NCBI RefSeq assembly: GCF_020520425.1
Contig: NC_079491.1
Coordinates: forward strand, 62,001-126,000
Length of the DNA: 64,000 nucleotides
Origin: Spinacia oleracea
Lineage: Eukaryota > Streptophyta > Magnoliopsida > Caryophyllales > Amaranthaceae
Reading direction: 5' to 3'
Shown: in pieces, positions 1 through 11,880 of the stretch
How the letters are laid out: each line of letters starts with the position of its first letter
How positions within the stretch are numbered: the stretch's first letter is position 1
The notes under the pieces: generated by a model
The model's database searches: none
Told to the model about the DNA's origin: nothing
Seen by the model: only the letters and a program-made list of their open reading frames with translations
Made by a program: the position numbers and the translations under genes

Positions 1-93
1 ATGAAACCAATTAGTTTCGTCAGAGTTACTAAAGAATTATAAAATTACAAGGCAAATTTGCAGTATAAACAGGTCGGCTAACTCAACATTTAC

Positions 94-1805
94 CTCTAGT
101 ACACCATCAGCATAAACGGAATGGCTAAACTCAAAATCAATGCCTATTTTCTCGATGCAGGACTCCCAAATCTGTAATATTTCAGACAAAAACCAAATCA
201 ATAAATGGGTGATACAAAAGTAAAGATGGGCCAATAATGGGTGAAAACATTTGTCTTACATGTGGATCTACAATGCACAAACCCTCACAGGTAAGACATT
301 TTTTAAGGACTTTACAGAAAGTACCTGCAACCTGTGTCCATTGGACAAAACAAATTACTAAACTGCTAGATAGCCTCAAGTTTTCTGAAGCCAAATAAAA
401 TAAATGATTAAAAAAATGAAAAGAAGTCACCAAAGATATACACGAGTGTCCAATCTTTCCTTTCCACAATAGTTATGTAGATTGTCTGGAATAATCGTTA
501 ACCAGCGATCACTTGAAATCATGTAGTTACTGTCATCCTGAAAAGAAAAAAAAATAAAGAGATTAACTGATCAAGTATTCAAAAGGGAAAACAATTCTTG
601 AGGGGCAAATTTTGAACCTGTGTTTGCAAGAAAGGTATATCATTGTAACTAATCGTCTGCCAATCACCTGCCGGTTCACATAGTGATACAATACTCTGAA
701 GTGACCTCTTCTTCCTGTTCTGTAATCAGAAATTAAATGCAATAAAATATTGTGCTTCCGTACATAAATAAGCTAAAGCTACAATGAGACAGATTCTGAC
801 ACATTTCAGCTTTAGTTGCAAATTTGAAAATGCGAAAGTTCATGGGTTTCGAACTGATCCTCTATCAGTACACCAGTAAATTATCACACACATTATAACT
901 TGTAAAGCCTGAACTGATTATCATCTTATTCTCTAATGTTCCACGATAAGCATTCAACTTATCAAGAACTTGATATGGCTGGTTATCACAAAAACTATTT
1001 CAGTGCAGCGTATGATGTAGGACGGCCAAAGCCATCATTCCCCAACCATATGGCTAGAATAGAGTGCCTCAATTTTACTCCACTCTTCGGGTCTACATCA
1101 AATTTATAGAAGGCAACCTGTCACTAATAGGAAAGTAATTCCAGTTAATCTTTAACACTCTTTATTTCCCAGCACCACCAAGCAACAGACAACAATCAAC
1201 GCATAACATACCCTGCCTCCCTCCACTCCTCGAAACAACACAAAAGACGTACTCCGTAATTATTAACGGACACACAAAAGCACAATTAGACACTTCACGG
1301 AAGGCAGAAAAATGAAATGATACATAGAAGCACAATTATTAACAAATAGATAATCAGTAATATAGAATTTGTTACCCATATGTTAACTGAACACCAAAAA
1401 TAGACACAAACAGAAAAACGACACGCCAACCCACCACACACAAAAAAAAAAAAAAAATACGTTAACACAATAGTAAAATACAATACAAACCCATCAAAAT
1501 AATCGCAACAATTAATCAGACAATACCCTTTTTTGTTGTTCAACCCCAAAATTCACAAAATCAAACCTTAATCAAACCCAGTTCAGAAATTGAATAAAAA
1601 AGAAACCCATGAAATTAACTAAAACTAAACATACCCACAGTAAATCTTTGAACTGCCTTTTAAAATGAGATGCGATCGTTGAAGACATTCTAGGTCGCTG
1701 ACTGGAGAAATCTGTGTTTTGGGATAATGAACCGAGCAGGATAGACTGCTGCTCCACTGCAAACTCTTTAAATCGTATAAATTCACTCGTCTTCGAATAC
1801 GACAT
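94..1805 (-). CDS. ULP1-like (C48) cysteine protease gene, copy A, 5' exons only
   Basis: Minus-strand exons at 1635-1805 (starting ATG, beginning MSYSKTSEF), 618-719, 442-537 and 94-171, each bounded by GT/AG sites and each phase 0. The catalytic exons would lie beyond the left window edge; they are visible in copies B and C. One further exon between 171 and 442 is likely but could not be placed: a piece reading LCIVDPH just before a GTAAGA donor is a candidate. ULP1-type proteases remove SUMO-like modifiers or process precursors; in plants many copies are transposon-borne. The start is the first ATG of an open 57-codon exon. Identity as ULP1 rests on the downstream exons of the other copies. 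Confidence 0.6.
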
Positions 1806-2085
1806 TCCTATACACACATCAAATAACAGAATATTATCAACATAAACGTGTTTGGGAACCAAGTTAATGCAAAGCACCACTTCCAATCAGTCTCAAGTTA
1901 ACTATGGAAATCTGAATAAAAGTAAATCCAACCAAATCTATGGAAATATCTTGCTTTCACTTGTTTGGTTTGTTAATATGGAAAACTATGGAAAAAAGAG
2001 TATTCCACAACTTTCACTTGTTTGTTTTGGTGGAAATTGAAGTAAGTTAACTTACTACACATTGATAATTTAAGTCCTTTATATT

Positions 2086-2603
2086 TTATAGAAGTGATTA
2101 AAGTATTAAACAAAGTACATCAGAAAACTGCTTTACTCAATGCAAGCCCCTTGCCTGGCGAACATCACTAATGAAAATGAAACTACAGTACATCAGAAAA
2201 TTATACAGTCCGCTTCCAGCTTTGAATTCATATTAGTTACAGTTTGAAATTCCTACTATGTTAGAGGTATAAATTAGCAATATACTCATATGTTGGCGGG
2301 AAATAATTGGAAAAATTAAACAACCAAGAATCATCCAGAGAAAGTATCAAACATCCACATGCATTCCAAAATACTTGTAGAAGTGTATCACAACATTTTG
2401 TAATTCAAAATTTCATCTTAAAATATTATAGAAGTGATTAAAGTATTAAACAAAGTACATCAGAAAACTGCTTTACTCATTGCAAGCCCCTTGCCTGGCG
2501 AACATCACTAATGAAAATGAAACTACAGTACATCAGAAAATTATACAGTCTGCTTCCAGCTTTGAATTCATATTAGTTACAGTTTGAAATTCCTACTATG
2601 TTA
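2086..2603. repeat. Pair of ~178 bp direct repeats upstream of ULP1 copy A
   Basis: Bases 2086-2263 and 2426-2603 are nearly identical (one recurrent difference is CTCAATGC versus CTCATTGC) and lie 340 bp apart in direct orientation. Each copy also holds two AGTACATCAGAAAA sub-repeats. The gene-free stretch 1806-3112 otherwise holds a TE-like end (2640-2843) and a hairpin (3065-3094). Confidence 0.9.
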
Positions 2604-2639
2604 AGGGTAAGCTAATTACAGAGTATTGTTTTTTTTAGC

Positions 2640-2843
2640 TTAAAATCGGGGAGGGCTGCAATATTTGGGCCGGAGATTTAAAGTAATTTCAGTTTTTTTC
2701 TACACTTTGCACCAAACACAACATCCACACAACTTTGAAATAATTTAATTGGAGTACTCGGTATTAAAATTGCACATTAGTTTTTGGTAGGGGCCTATTT
2801 TTAAGATTAGAACAGGGCCTCCGAAATGTATAAGACGGCCCTG
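2640..2843. mobile_element. Possible hAT-like transposon end (relic), repeated in each unit
   Basis: GGGGCCTATTTTTAAG then AGGGCCTCCG and a final GACGGCCCTG resemble the terminal region of plant hAT elements, whose ends are CAGGGCCGGCCC-like. Only a right-hand end is seen; no partner end or 8 bp duplication was found. Equivalent places are 11917-12120 and 21187-21390. Confidence 0.3.
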
Positions 2844-3064
2844 GTAAGAAATACAGAACAGTAGGATTAACACTTGATATTATTTGCACGACATGAGGGA
2901 GGTTTACACATGTAGTTGTTTAAAATTTACTAAGAGAAGGCATCCAGGAGGCTATTGGCTTTGAATATTCAAGTATGTACTCCAAATTCTAAAAACTAAT
3001 TACAAGGCACCCAAAATTGTCGATATAGAATTTAAAAATCCTAATTACTCAGGGGGCGGATCTA

Positions 3065-3094
3065 GGGGGTACATTGGTGGTACAATGTACCCCC
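3065..3094. repeat. Perfect 12 bp inverted repeat beside the Harbinger insertion
   Basis: GGGGGTACATTG, a 6 bp loop, then CAATGTACCCCC; it ends 18 bp before the left end of the Harbinger element. The same hairpin precedes copies 2 (12342-12371) and 3 (21612-21641). Confidence 0.85.
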
Positions 3095-4012
3095 ATTCTT
3101 AAAAAAAAATAAGGGGTCGTTTGGTTGGGGCATTTGGAATGGGTTGGAATGGAGTTAGAACCCATTCCATCTATTTTATTGTTTGGTTGGGCTTTTTTGG
3201 AATGGAGTCTCAAACCTAGGGGTTTCTATCTCCTCCCCATACCCCTGGAATCCCATACCCACCTCCCCCCAAAGATTCAAAATCCATTCCACCAAAGTTT
3301 CTAACCCTAGCTCACAAAAGAGGGAAGAGAAAGAACGGTTCAGCCGCCCACCATTACCGATTCACCGGCGATCTACTCTCAGGCGACCGTCAATCCGGAG
3401 ACCATCACCGGTGACCGTCATCTTGTCCGGTGGGATAATTCGCGGTTGGGTAGGTAAGTTTTACATTTTTTCCCCCTTTAATTTCGTCATCTGTGTGCCT
3501 GTTTTGATAATTCGCGTTTATATGTGTGTATGTTTTGATGATTAGCGTTTATATGTGTGTCTGATGTTATTTAATTTGGCGGCACGTTGTTACTGGGATT
3601 GTGATAGCTCATTTGTTTCGTAATTACAGGGATAGCTATCATGAAAATGTGATATTTTATAAGTTATCATTATGTAATATTTTTATACATATATTACAGA
3701 GATTGTGTTTGCCCATAAATGGTTGATTGTTGAAAAAGTAATTTGTTAGATTTTAGATTAAAATACTCACAAGTGAAGGCTGTTTGGATTTGTTTACACT
3801 GGTTAGGCCAATAATCTGCAAGTGATAATGTATTCCGGAATTGATGTGTTTATGTAACAGTAGCTTAGCTATGAATTAGGACCAAAAAAGGTTTAAAGCT
3901 TGCCATAGTAATTTATAAATTCTTGAAACTCAATCTATAGTTTAACATTTACTTTTCGTAATTTTTTTAATAGCTTCAATAACTATCTATTATATGCGTA
4001 TCATACACAGAA

Positions 4013-5420
4013 ATGGCTCCCTTGCAATTGACTAACATAAGGAGAAGGAAGAAGAAGCAAATAGAGTTACTAATAACAATTATGGTTGTTATTAATGTAA
4101 TTCCTATTATGTATTATGTGTTGTTTATGATGGGAGTGATACTTCATAAAATTGAAAGGCCTAGATATAGCAAGAGTGAGAAGAAACGTCTTAGGCTAAA
4201 GAAATTGAATACATTAATTAAGTATAGTGATGTAATTTGCAAGAGTGAACTTCGGGTAAATAGAAGAACTTTTGGTGTGATTTGTGAGATGGCAAGAGAT
4301 ATTGGAGGATTGACGGAAAGTCGAAACATGTCAATAGAAGAAATAGTAGCCATGTTTTTGTTCACTTTGGCTCATCATATAAAAAATAGGACAGTGGGAA
4401 ATATTTTTTTTCGAAGTGGAGAAAGTGTTAGTCGAAACTTTCATCGATGTCTACTTGCTATTCTAAAGTTACATGATCATCTACTTAAAAAGCCGACACC
4501 TATAACGGAAGATTGCGAGGATGGGCGGTGGAAATACTTTAAGGTATTATAATGTCTTACTTGTTCATTACTTATAAAATCAACCAAAATATATTTATGT
4601 CAAACTTATATATGACTTTGTTATTTTGTAGAATTGTTTAGGAGCCTTAGACGGCACATATGTTAGTGTTCATGTCGCAAATGAGGATAGGCCAAGGTAT
4701 CGGACAAGGAAAGGTTCTATTGCCATGAATGTACTAGGTGTGTGTAATCCTAATATGGAATTTATATATGTGCAACCTGGTTGGGAAGGATCTGCTCATG
4801 ATGGTCGTGTCCTTCGAGATGCCATTAGTAGGCCTCATGGTTTAAAAGTTCCTCAAGGTAAATAATATAATAGAACCATGGAGTTTTTATGCAAGTATAT
4901 TCTATATGAACAAATTAATGACTACCTTTTATTATTTGTCAAATATAAAGGTTCCTATTATTTGGTTGATGCGGGATATACAAATTGTGAGGGTTTCTTA
5001 GCGCCATATAGAGGCCATCGATATCACCTGAAAGAGTGGGGAGATCGACTTCCAATTAGCGCTGAAGAGTATTTCAACATGAAACATTCCAAAGCTAGGA
5101 ATGTAATTGAAAGATGCTTTGGATTATTGAAAGGAAGATGGGGTATTCTAAGATCCCCATCTTTCTTCCCAATACGTACTCAAGGACGTATAGTTCAAGC
5201 TTGTGTCCTATTACATAACGTGATTCGAAAGTATATGCCAACCGATTACACTACATATTTTGATTCCGAGAATGAAGAAGAAAGTGATGATGAGGACACT
5301 GATGAGGAAATGGAATATATTACTGTTATTGCAACATCCGATGCTTGGACTAATTATCGAAACACTTTAGCACAAACTTTGTTTAATAACTGGAGAGCTA
5401 GATGTATTGCAAACACATGA
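4013..5420 (+). CDS. Harbinger DDE transposase (HARBI1-like nuclease), copy 1
   Basis: Three exons, 4013-4543, 4632-4857 and 4951-5420, joined by clean GT/AG introns, give a 408-residue protein of normal family length. The first catalytic Asp is in GALDGTYV near the start of exon 2; the second is in [12 protein letters not shown]; the Glu is in [15 protein letters not shown] in exon 3. YLVDAGYTN and GFLAPYRG are further family signatures. The N-terminal ~60 residues are basic and then hydrophobic, and may include sequence not typical of the family. The enzyme would cut and rejoin element ends in the nucleus together with the Myb-like partner encoded downstream. The start is the first ATG in the long first exon; a later Met is possible. 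No stop or frameshift is seen, so it may be active. Confidence 0.9.
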
Positions 5421-5641
5421 ATGTTTATTTATATTTTCAGTTTTTCACAAGATGTTGTTTATTTATCTTTATTTAATGGTGTATTTTTATTAAAAGAATT
5501 ATTTCTATGTCTTGTTTGTGACACAAGAGCGACATTTTATTGTTTAATTAGGTTGATTGGATCTAATTATATAAATTTTAATTAGCAAATCTAATTATTT
5601 AAAGTATTTTGTTTTGCATGTGGATATAAAAACTGTACAGG

Positions 5642-6726
5642 ATGGATATTGGTCAAAGTTCTCAAGGAGGAAGAGGAAAAAATAAACGTTCATGGACAAA
5701 AGCTGAAGAAGAAGTTCTAATTAATAGCCTATTGGAAATGACTACAGACCCGTCTTGGAAAGCTGATGGAAGTTTTAAGAGTGGCTTTAAAAATAAGTTG
5801 GAAGAGAAATTGAATGATAAATTTCCAGGATGTGGTCTCAAAGTCGTTCCTCACATCGAGTCAAAAATCAAATGGTTTAGGGACAAATACAATGTGCTAT
5901 CAGAAATGTTTCGTACTTCAGGATTTTCGTGGGATGAAGAGAAAAAAATAATACTATGTGAGAGACAATCTTATGATGATTTTTGTAAGGTAAATAATAC
6001 TTCTCACCCCTTCTTTCTCACTTTTCGTAAGCCATTAGTTTAAGATAAATAATCTATTTTTTTATATATTTTAATTGCAGCAACATAAAAATGCTCAAGG
6101 GTTATGGAATGTTCCATTTCCTTTCTTTGACCAATTAGCAACTATTTATGGATGTGATCGAGCTACAGGGGCTAATTCCGAAACTTTTGTACAAGTTGTG
6201 GGTAATCAACAAAATGAGACTATTAACTTGGATAAGGATCAAACTGATGAAGATGATGACATTGAGGATACCGAGTCAGTGAATCAATCAAATCAATCAA
6301 CTCCAGGTGAACCTTCTTCAAAGAGATCAAAGGAGAAGACTCCAAAAGGAAAACTGAGGAAGAGAAAGTTACCAGAGGTTGTAGATTTAACTTCTTCTTT
6401 TAACAATGTCATCTAGCTTATCTGGTTTCATGAGTGACATGAACACTCATATGTCAACTATTGCAAGTGCCTTGTCTACCACACAACAACATGAACAAGT
6501 GATCATGGCTCGTGAACAAGAAGTAGAGGAACAAAAGAAGACTTTGATAAATGAGCTCCTAAATGTACCAGGTTTGACTAGATATGAAGCATTATTAGCA
6601 TCGAAAAAGTTAGCATCTAATCCAAGTGATCTCTCCCTTTTTTACCAAAGCCCAGATGATGAGTGGAAGAAAGATTTTGTCCTCAATCTCATTCATCCTC
6701 ATATTCGCTCGAATGATAGTGCTTGA
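5642..6726 (+). pseudogene. Harbinger Myb/SANT-like accessory gene, copy 1, frame-interrupted
   Basis: Exon 1 (5642-5989) encodes a Myb/SANT-like trihelix domain (RSWTKAEEEVLINSLLEM, then KIKWFRDKYNVLSEM). Exon 2 (6081-6416), after a GTAAAT...TTGCAG intron, continues with GLWNVPFPFFDQLATIYG, an acidic stretch (DEDDDIEDTE) and a basic stretch (KGKLRKRKLP), then stops at 6416. The conserved tail (MSSSLSGFMSDMNTHMSTIASAL to FVLNLIHPH) is found only in another frame at 6406-6726. The offset fits a loss of two bases or gain of one. In this superfamily the protein binds the transposon ends and helps import the transposase. Here DNA-binding may survive while the C-terminal part is cut off, unless the ribosome shifts frame. 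Confidence 0.85.
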
Positions 6727-7242
6727 TATCTTATTAGTTTAGCCGTATTTTTGGTTTGCGAAAAACTTTGAAGGGTTTTGGCATTGATGCCTTGTTAAAG
6801 ATTTATCATATTTTGGGTGAAGTCACAATATTTTGGTATTTGATGATGATGTAAACATTAACATTTACATTCGAATTTTATTTTGGGATAATTATTTGTG
6901 TGGAATGGTAGTTTCCAAAGTTGATGATATATTACTAATTATTTGTCATATTTTAAGTAATATAAAAAATAATATTCAATATATATTTATAAAAAAAAAA
7001 TTGAATCAGAATCCATTCCAAGAATGAACCAAACAGCATGAGTGGGATATAGAATCCATTCCAGGATCAAACCAAACAGTTTGAGATTGGTATGGGAAAT
7101 ACAATCCATACCTCCCTGGTATGAGACTCCATACCATTCCATTCCAGTTCAGCGAACCAAACGACCCCTAAGAAGCTGTAAATTTAAGAGACCAGTTATA
7201 ATCAAGAACCGTTCTCTTAGCGTACACTAAATATCCGGTCTC

Positions 7243-7445
7243 TTATCAGCAGAACCAGACCAAAATTCATCTGACTTCAACTTTTTATCAGCAGACAATT
7301 CCACATAACATGTCAAAATTTATCAGCAGACAATTCCACATAACATGTCAACATGACTGAACCAAAATTTATCAGCAGAACCAGACCAAAATTCATCTGA
7401 CTTCAACTTTTTCGTTGCAGACAATTCCACATAACATGTCAAAAC
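7243..7445. repeat. Short-period duplications right of Harbinger copy 1
   Basis: TTATCAGCAGAACCAGACC occurs at 7243 and 7369, and ACAATTCCACATAACATGTC three times in between and after. Counterparts lie at 16514-16716 and 25790-25992. The rest of 7172-8188 (and 16443-17459, 25719-26735) holds no gene I can support, only AT-rich sequence including two partly similar segments near 7850 and 7905. Confidence 0.8.
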
Positions 7446-8192
7446 AATCTTGTCTATCATTGCTACTAGCTCTACTCGACATTTTCTTATACAATAGGTA
7501 TATGCCTGATGCTTCAGTGCTACACAAATTACTTAGAACACAAATATAATAGCAGAGTTTTTTCGACATAATCGTTTACAACCAATTAACTAGTAGTTGA
7601 TCGGAATAAAATTATAATGAGCAAAGAAAACCACCTAACTAGGAGATACGAACTCGAAACTGTAATGACAAGTAATCTAGCCAAATTTGCAGGTAAATCC
7701 GATCAAAGTGGCAAATTCTCGAAAAATCAAAAAAAGTTCGTCATGATATTCACAAAAAACTCTATAATCTCACACAAATAAAATTGGAGTGACATATTCT
7801 CACAGAAATTAAATTGAAGAGGAAAAAAACGACCATTAAAGACAGATTAAATACCTGATAATACTCGAATCTTTAATTCGGAGGAAAAAAACCTAATTAA
7901 CTTGCATCCGGAATACTTGATAAAGCTCGATTTTGATTCAAATAGTCTCTTATTTGCAGCTTTATTAGACTAATTAAATTTGATAAGCTCTCGATTTTGT
8001 TGAGGAATTTCATGGAACCCTGCGAATTTCATTGATTTTGAGCTTCATCGCCAATTTGTCGCCTTTGTTTGATGGAGCGAAAGTAACGAACCTAAGGAGG
8101 AGAGAAAATAAGAGTGCTGTAGGTTTTAATTGGGGAAATGTGGGAAATGTGGAAGTCTTAATCAATATATACCATTTAAAGGCTATACGAAA

Positions 8193-8737
8193 CAAGCCCG
8201 GTCCTAACAATTTATGGGTCCTAGGCGAAACAAGAAAAAAAAGCCCTTTATTTCAAAAAATATCTAATGTTAATTATTTCGTTAAATTTTAATTTATTTT
8301 CCAATAAAAATATTTCATAATATGTTTAATTACGATAATCAACCAAATATTAGAAGTAAGAAGTACAAATTACAAAAAACAAGCTAAGTAATTATATTTT
8401 ATTTTTACAATCAATTTACTCTTTACTTTTTTATTTTGGCAACTTCTTTGTGATTCTTATCTAGAAATGTATGTGTCCCATTTTTTATCCAACATCTTGT
8501 TTTAATTTTTAGTAAATATTTTTGTATTTTCTTCAATAGGATTATAGGAGGTTATGACTACATTAGTTGATTATACTCTTTAACTTTGATATAATATGCT
8601 ACATTAATCTATCCATTTCAATTTTGCGGGCGTATAATATATGTATAAACAGTTAGTGAAGCGGACAAATTTTGGGACCCTTTCGGCCTTGCGCTCTAGG
8701 CGGTCGCACTCCTCGCCTATGCCCAGGGTCGGGCCTG
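8193..8737. mobile_element. hAT-like non-autonomous element (relic) at the unit I/II junction
   Basis: The left edge reads CAAGCCCGGTCCTAAC...GGGTCCTAGGCGAAAC and the right edge, on the other strand, CAGGCCCGACCCTGGGCATAGG; both resemble plant hAT termini of the CAGGGCCGG type. No intact 8 bp target duplication is visible, so it is old or the call is imperfect. The ULP1 terminal exon runs into its right end. Confidence 0.45.
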
Positions 8738-11082
8738 GGAGGAAGCTGCAGATCCTTGGCCCCTACTTGTGCAAGAAGAAAATGTCTTGCATTCTGAGCA
8801 TTATCCTGAGGTAAACACATTCAAAGTTATTATAATGATAACATGAGTTAGGTAATCACATTATTCTACACGTGGAAATAATTCCAAGTATTTACCTTTG
8901 AGAAGGGCAATTTCACTTTCTTAATCCAACACTCTAAAGCCTTGAGCATAAAAACTCCACAATCATAACTGTTGCTTTGCTTGGGATTATCAACTACAAA
9001 AAGAATACTCCATGCGTCCATGTTGATATTGTGATGATGATACAAATGTCGTATCTGCAACAATTCCCATAATGTTTTTGTAATACCAACAAAAAAGGAA
9101 CAAACAAATGTAAAACAGAGCATCACTGTACCAGCACAGAAACATGCAGTTTGTGACAAACAGCAAGATCATCATGGAGTGAGTCCATGATATATATATG
9201 GAGACCTCCAATATATGCGTGAATGGAGAAGAAGTGACCATCATCTAGAACACCTATATGAATCTTAATCACATAAATGAAACCAATTAGTTTCGTCAGA
9301 GTTACTAAAGAATTATAAAATTACAAGGCAAATTTGCAGTATAAACAGGTCGGCTAACTCAGCATTTACCTCTAGTACACCATCAGCATAAACGGAATGG
9401 CTAAACTCAAAATCAATGCCTATTTTCTCGATGCAGGACTCCCAAATCTGTAATATTTCAGACAAAAACCAAATCAATAAATGGGTGATACAAAAGTAAA
9501 GATGGGCCAATAATGGGTGAAAACATTTGTCTTACATGTGGATCTACAATGCACAAACCCTCACAGGTAAGACATTTTTTAAGGACTTTACAGAAAGTAC
9601 CTGCAACCTGTGTCCATTGGACAAAACAAATTACTAAACTGCTAGATAGCCTCAAGTTTTCTGAAGCCAAATAAAATAAATGATTAAAAAAATGAAAAGA
9701 AGTCACCAAAGATATACACGAGTGTCCAATCTTTCCTTTCCACAATAGTTATGTAGATTGTCTGGAATAATCGTTAACCAGCGATCACTTGAAATCATGT
9801 AGTTACTGTCATCCTGAAAAGAAAAAAAAATAAAGAGATTAACTGATCAAGTATTCAAAAGGGAAAACAATTCTTGAGGGGCAAATTTTGAACCTGTGTT
9901 TGCAAGAAAGGTATATCATTGTAACTAATCGTCTGCCAATCACCTGCCGGTTCACATAGTGATACAATACTCTGAAGTGACCTCTTCTTCCTGTTCTGCA
10001 ATCAGAAATTAAATGCAATAAAATATTGTGCTTCCGTACATAAATAAGCTAAAGCTACAACGAGACAGATTCTGACACATTTCAGCTTTAGTTGCAAATT
10101 TGAAAATGCGAAAGTTCATGGGTTTCGAACTGATCCTCTATCAGTACACCAGTAAATTATCACACACATTATAACTTGTAAAGCCTGAACTGATTATCAT
10201 CTTATTCTCTAATGTTCCACGATAAGCATTCAACTTATCAAGAACTTGATATGGCTGGTTATCACAAAAACTATTTCAGTGCAGCGTATGATGTAGGACG
10301 GCCAAAGCCATCATTCCCCAACCATATGGCTAGAATAGAGTGCCTCAATTTTACTCCACTCTTCGGGTCTACATCAAATTTATAGAAGGCAACCTGTCAC
10401 TAATAGGAAAGTAATTCCAGTTAATCTTTAACACTCTTTATTTCCCAGCACCACCAAGCAACAGACAACAATCAACGCATAACATACCCTGCCTCCCTCC
10501 ACTCCTCGAAACCACACAAAAGATGTACTCCGTAATTATTAACGGACACACAAAAGCACAATTAGACACTTCACGGAAGGCAGAAAAATGAAATGATACA
10601 TAGAAGCACAATTATTAACAAATAGATAATCAGTAATATAGAATTTGTTACCCATATGTTAACTGAACACCAAAAATAGACACAAACAGAAAAACGACAC
10701 GCCAACCCACCACACACAAAAAAAAAAAAAAAAATACGTTAACACAATAGTAAAATACAATACAAACCCATCAAAATAATCGCAACAATTAATCAGACAA
10801 TACCCTTTTTTGTTGTTCAACCCCAAAATTCACAAAATCAAACCTTAATCAAACCCAGTTCAGAAATTGAATAAAAAAGAAACCCATGAAATTAACTAAA
10901 ACTAAACATACCCACAGTAAATCTTTGAACTGCCTTTTAAAATGAGATGCGATCGTTGAAGACATTCTAGGTCGCTGACTGGAGAAATCTGTGTTTTGGG
11001 ATAATGAACCGAGCAGGATAGACTGCTGCTCCACTGCAAACTCTTTAAATCGTATAAATTCACTCGTCTTCGAATACGACAT
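8653..11082 (-). CDS. ULP1-like (C48) cysteine protease gene, copy B
   Basis: Exons read on the minus strand: 10912-11082, 9894-9995, 9718-9813, 9370-9447, 9132-9263 and 8896-9054, all phase 0 with GT/AG borders; a middle exon between 9447 and 9718 is unresolved. The exon 9132-9263 contains DDGHFFSIHAY and YIMDSLHDD, which fit the catalytic His and Asp. The exon 8896-9054 contains QSNSYDCGVFMLKALE, which fits the oxyanion Gln and catalytic Cys of C48 peptidases. So the triad is present. A possible last exon, 8653-8805, starts DNAQNARHFLL and then reads through a hAT-like terminus to a stop, so the native C-terminus may be lost. The intact triad suggests a working protease domain; its substrate is unknown. 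It may be a cellular gene or one once carried by a transposon. Confidence 0.72.
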
Positions 11083-11362
11083 TCCTATACACACATCAAA
11101 TAACAGAATATTATCAACATAAACGTGTTTGGGAACCAAGTTAATGCAAAGCACCACTTCCAATCAGTCTCAAGTTAACTATGGAAATCTGAATAAAAGT
11201 AAATCCAACCAAATCTATGGAAATATCTTGCTTTCACTTGTTTGGTTTGTTAATATGGAAAACTATGGAAAAAAGAGTATTCCACAACTTTCACTTGTTT
11301 GTTTTGGTGGAAATTGAAGTAAGTTAACTTACTACACATTGATAATTTAAGTCCTTTATATT

Positions 11363-11880
11363 TTATAGAAGTGATTAAAGTATTAAACAAAGTACATCAG
11401 AAAACTGCTTTACTCAATGCAAGCCCCTTGCCTGGCGAACATCACTAATGAAAATGAAACTACAGTACATCAGAAAATTATACAGTCCGCTTCCAGCTTT
11501 GAATTCATATTAGTTACAGTTTGAAATTCCTACTATGTTAGAGGTATAAATTAGCAATATACTCATATGTTGGCGGGAAATAATTGGAAAAATTAAACAA
11601 CCAAGAATCATCCAGAGAAAGTATCAAACATCCACATGCATTCCAAAATACTTGTAGAAGTGTATCACAACATTTTGTAATTCAAAATTTCATCTTAAAA
11701 TATTATAGAAGTGATTAAAGTATTAAACAAAGTACATCAGAAAACTGCTTTACTCATTGCAAGCCCCTTGCCTGGCGAACATCACTAATGAAAATGAAAC
11801 TACAGTACATCAGAAAATTATACAGTCTGCTTCCAGCTTTGAATTCATATTAGTTACAGTTTGAAATTCCTACTATGTTA
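11363..11880. repeat. Pair of ~178 bp direct repeats upstream of ULP1 copy B
   Basis: Unit II counterpart: 11363-11540 and 11703-11880, still 340 bp apart, showing that the small duplication predates amplification of the large unit. The gene-free stretch 11083-12389 has the same layout as in unit I. Confidence 0.9.

Larger units (their letters stand above)
3113..7168 (+). mobile_element. PIF/Harbinger DNA transposon, copy 1 (4056 bp)
   Basis: The left end starts GGGGTCGTTTGGTT and the right end is its exact complement for 14 bp, followed inward by imperfect, GGAATGG-rich subterminal sequence on both sides. Flanking TAA at 3110-3112 and 7169-7171 is the 3 bp TWA-type target duplication of this superfamily. 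It carries two plus-strand genes, the usual autonomous plan: a DDE transposase and a Myb/SANT-like protein. The GC-rich stretch 3180-3545, ending near a GGTAAGT donor, is probably 5' leader rather than coding. Confidence 0.93.
1..8188. repeat. Tandem array unit I (partial, cut by window start)
   Basis: Right-hand ~8.2 kb of a ~9.27 kb head-to-tail unit; the same sequence returns from 9277 and from 18548. It holds the 5' part of ULP1 copy A and a whole Harbinger element. By eye it differs from units II and III at a few single bases (near 86, 722, 784, 1226-1249, 2942, 5947), so II and III look closer to each other. The array may extend left of the window. The unit end was set at 8188 because unit III breaks from the others at the equivalent base. 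Confidence 0.95.

Noticed and set aside
3183-3545. 120-codon ORF at the left of the Harbinger element
   Set aside because: Begins in terminal sequence of the transposon and crosses a probable splice donor; better read as 5' leader. Same for 12460 and 21730.
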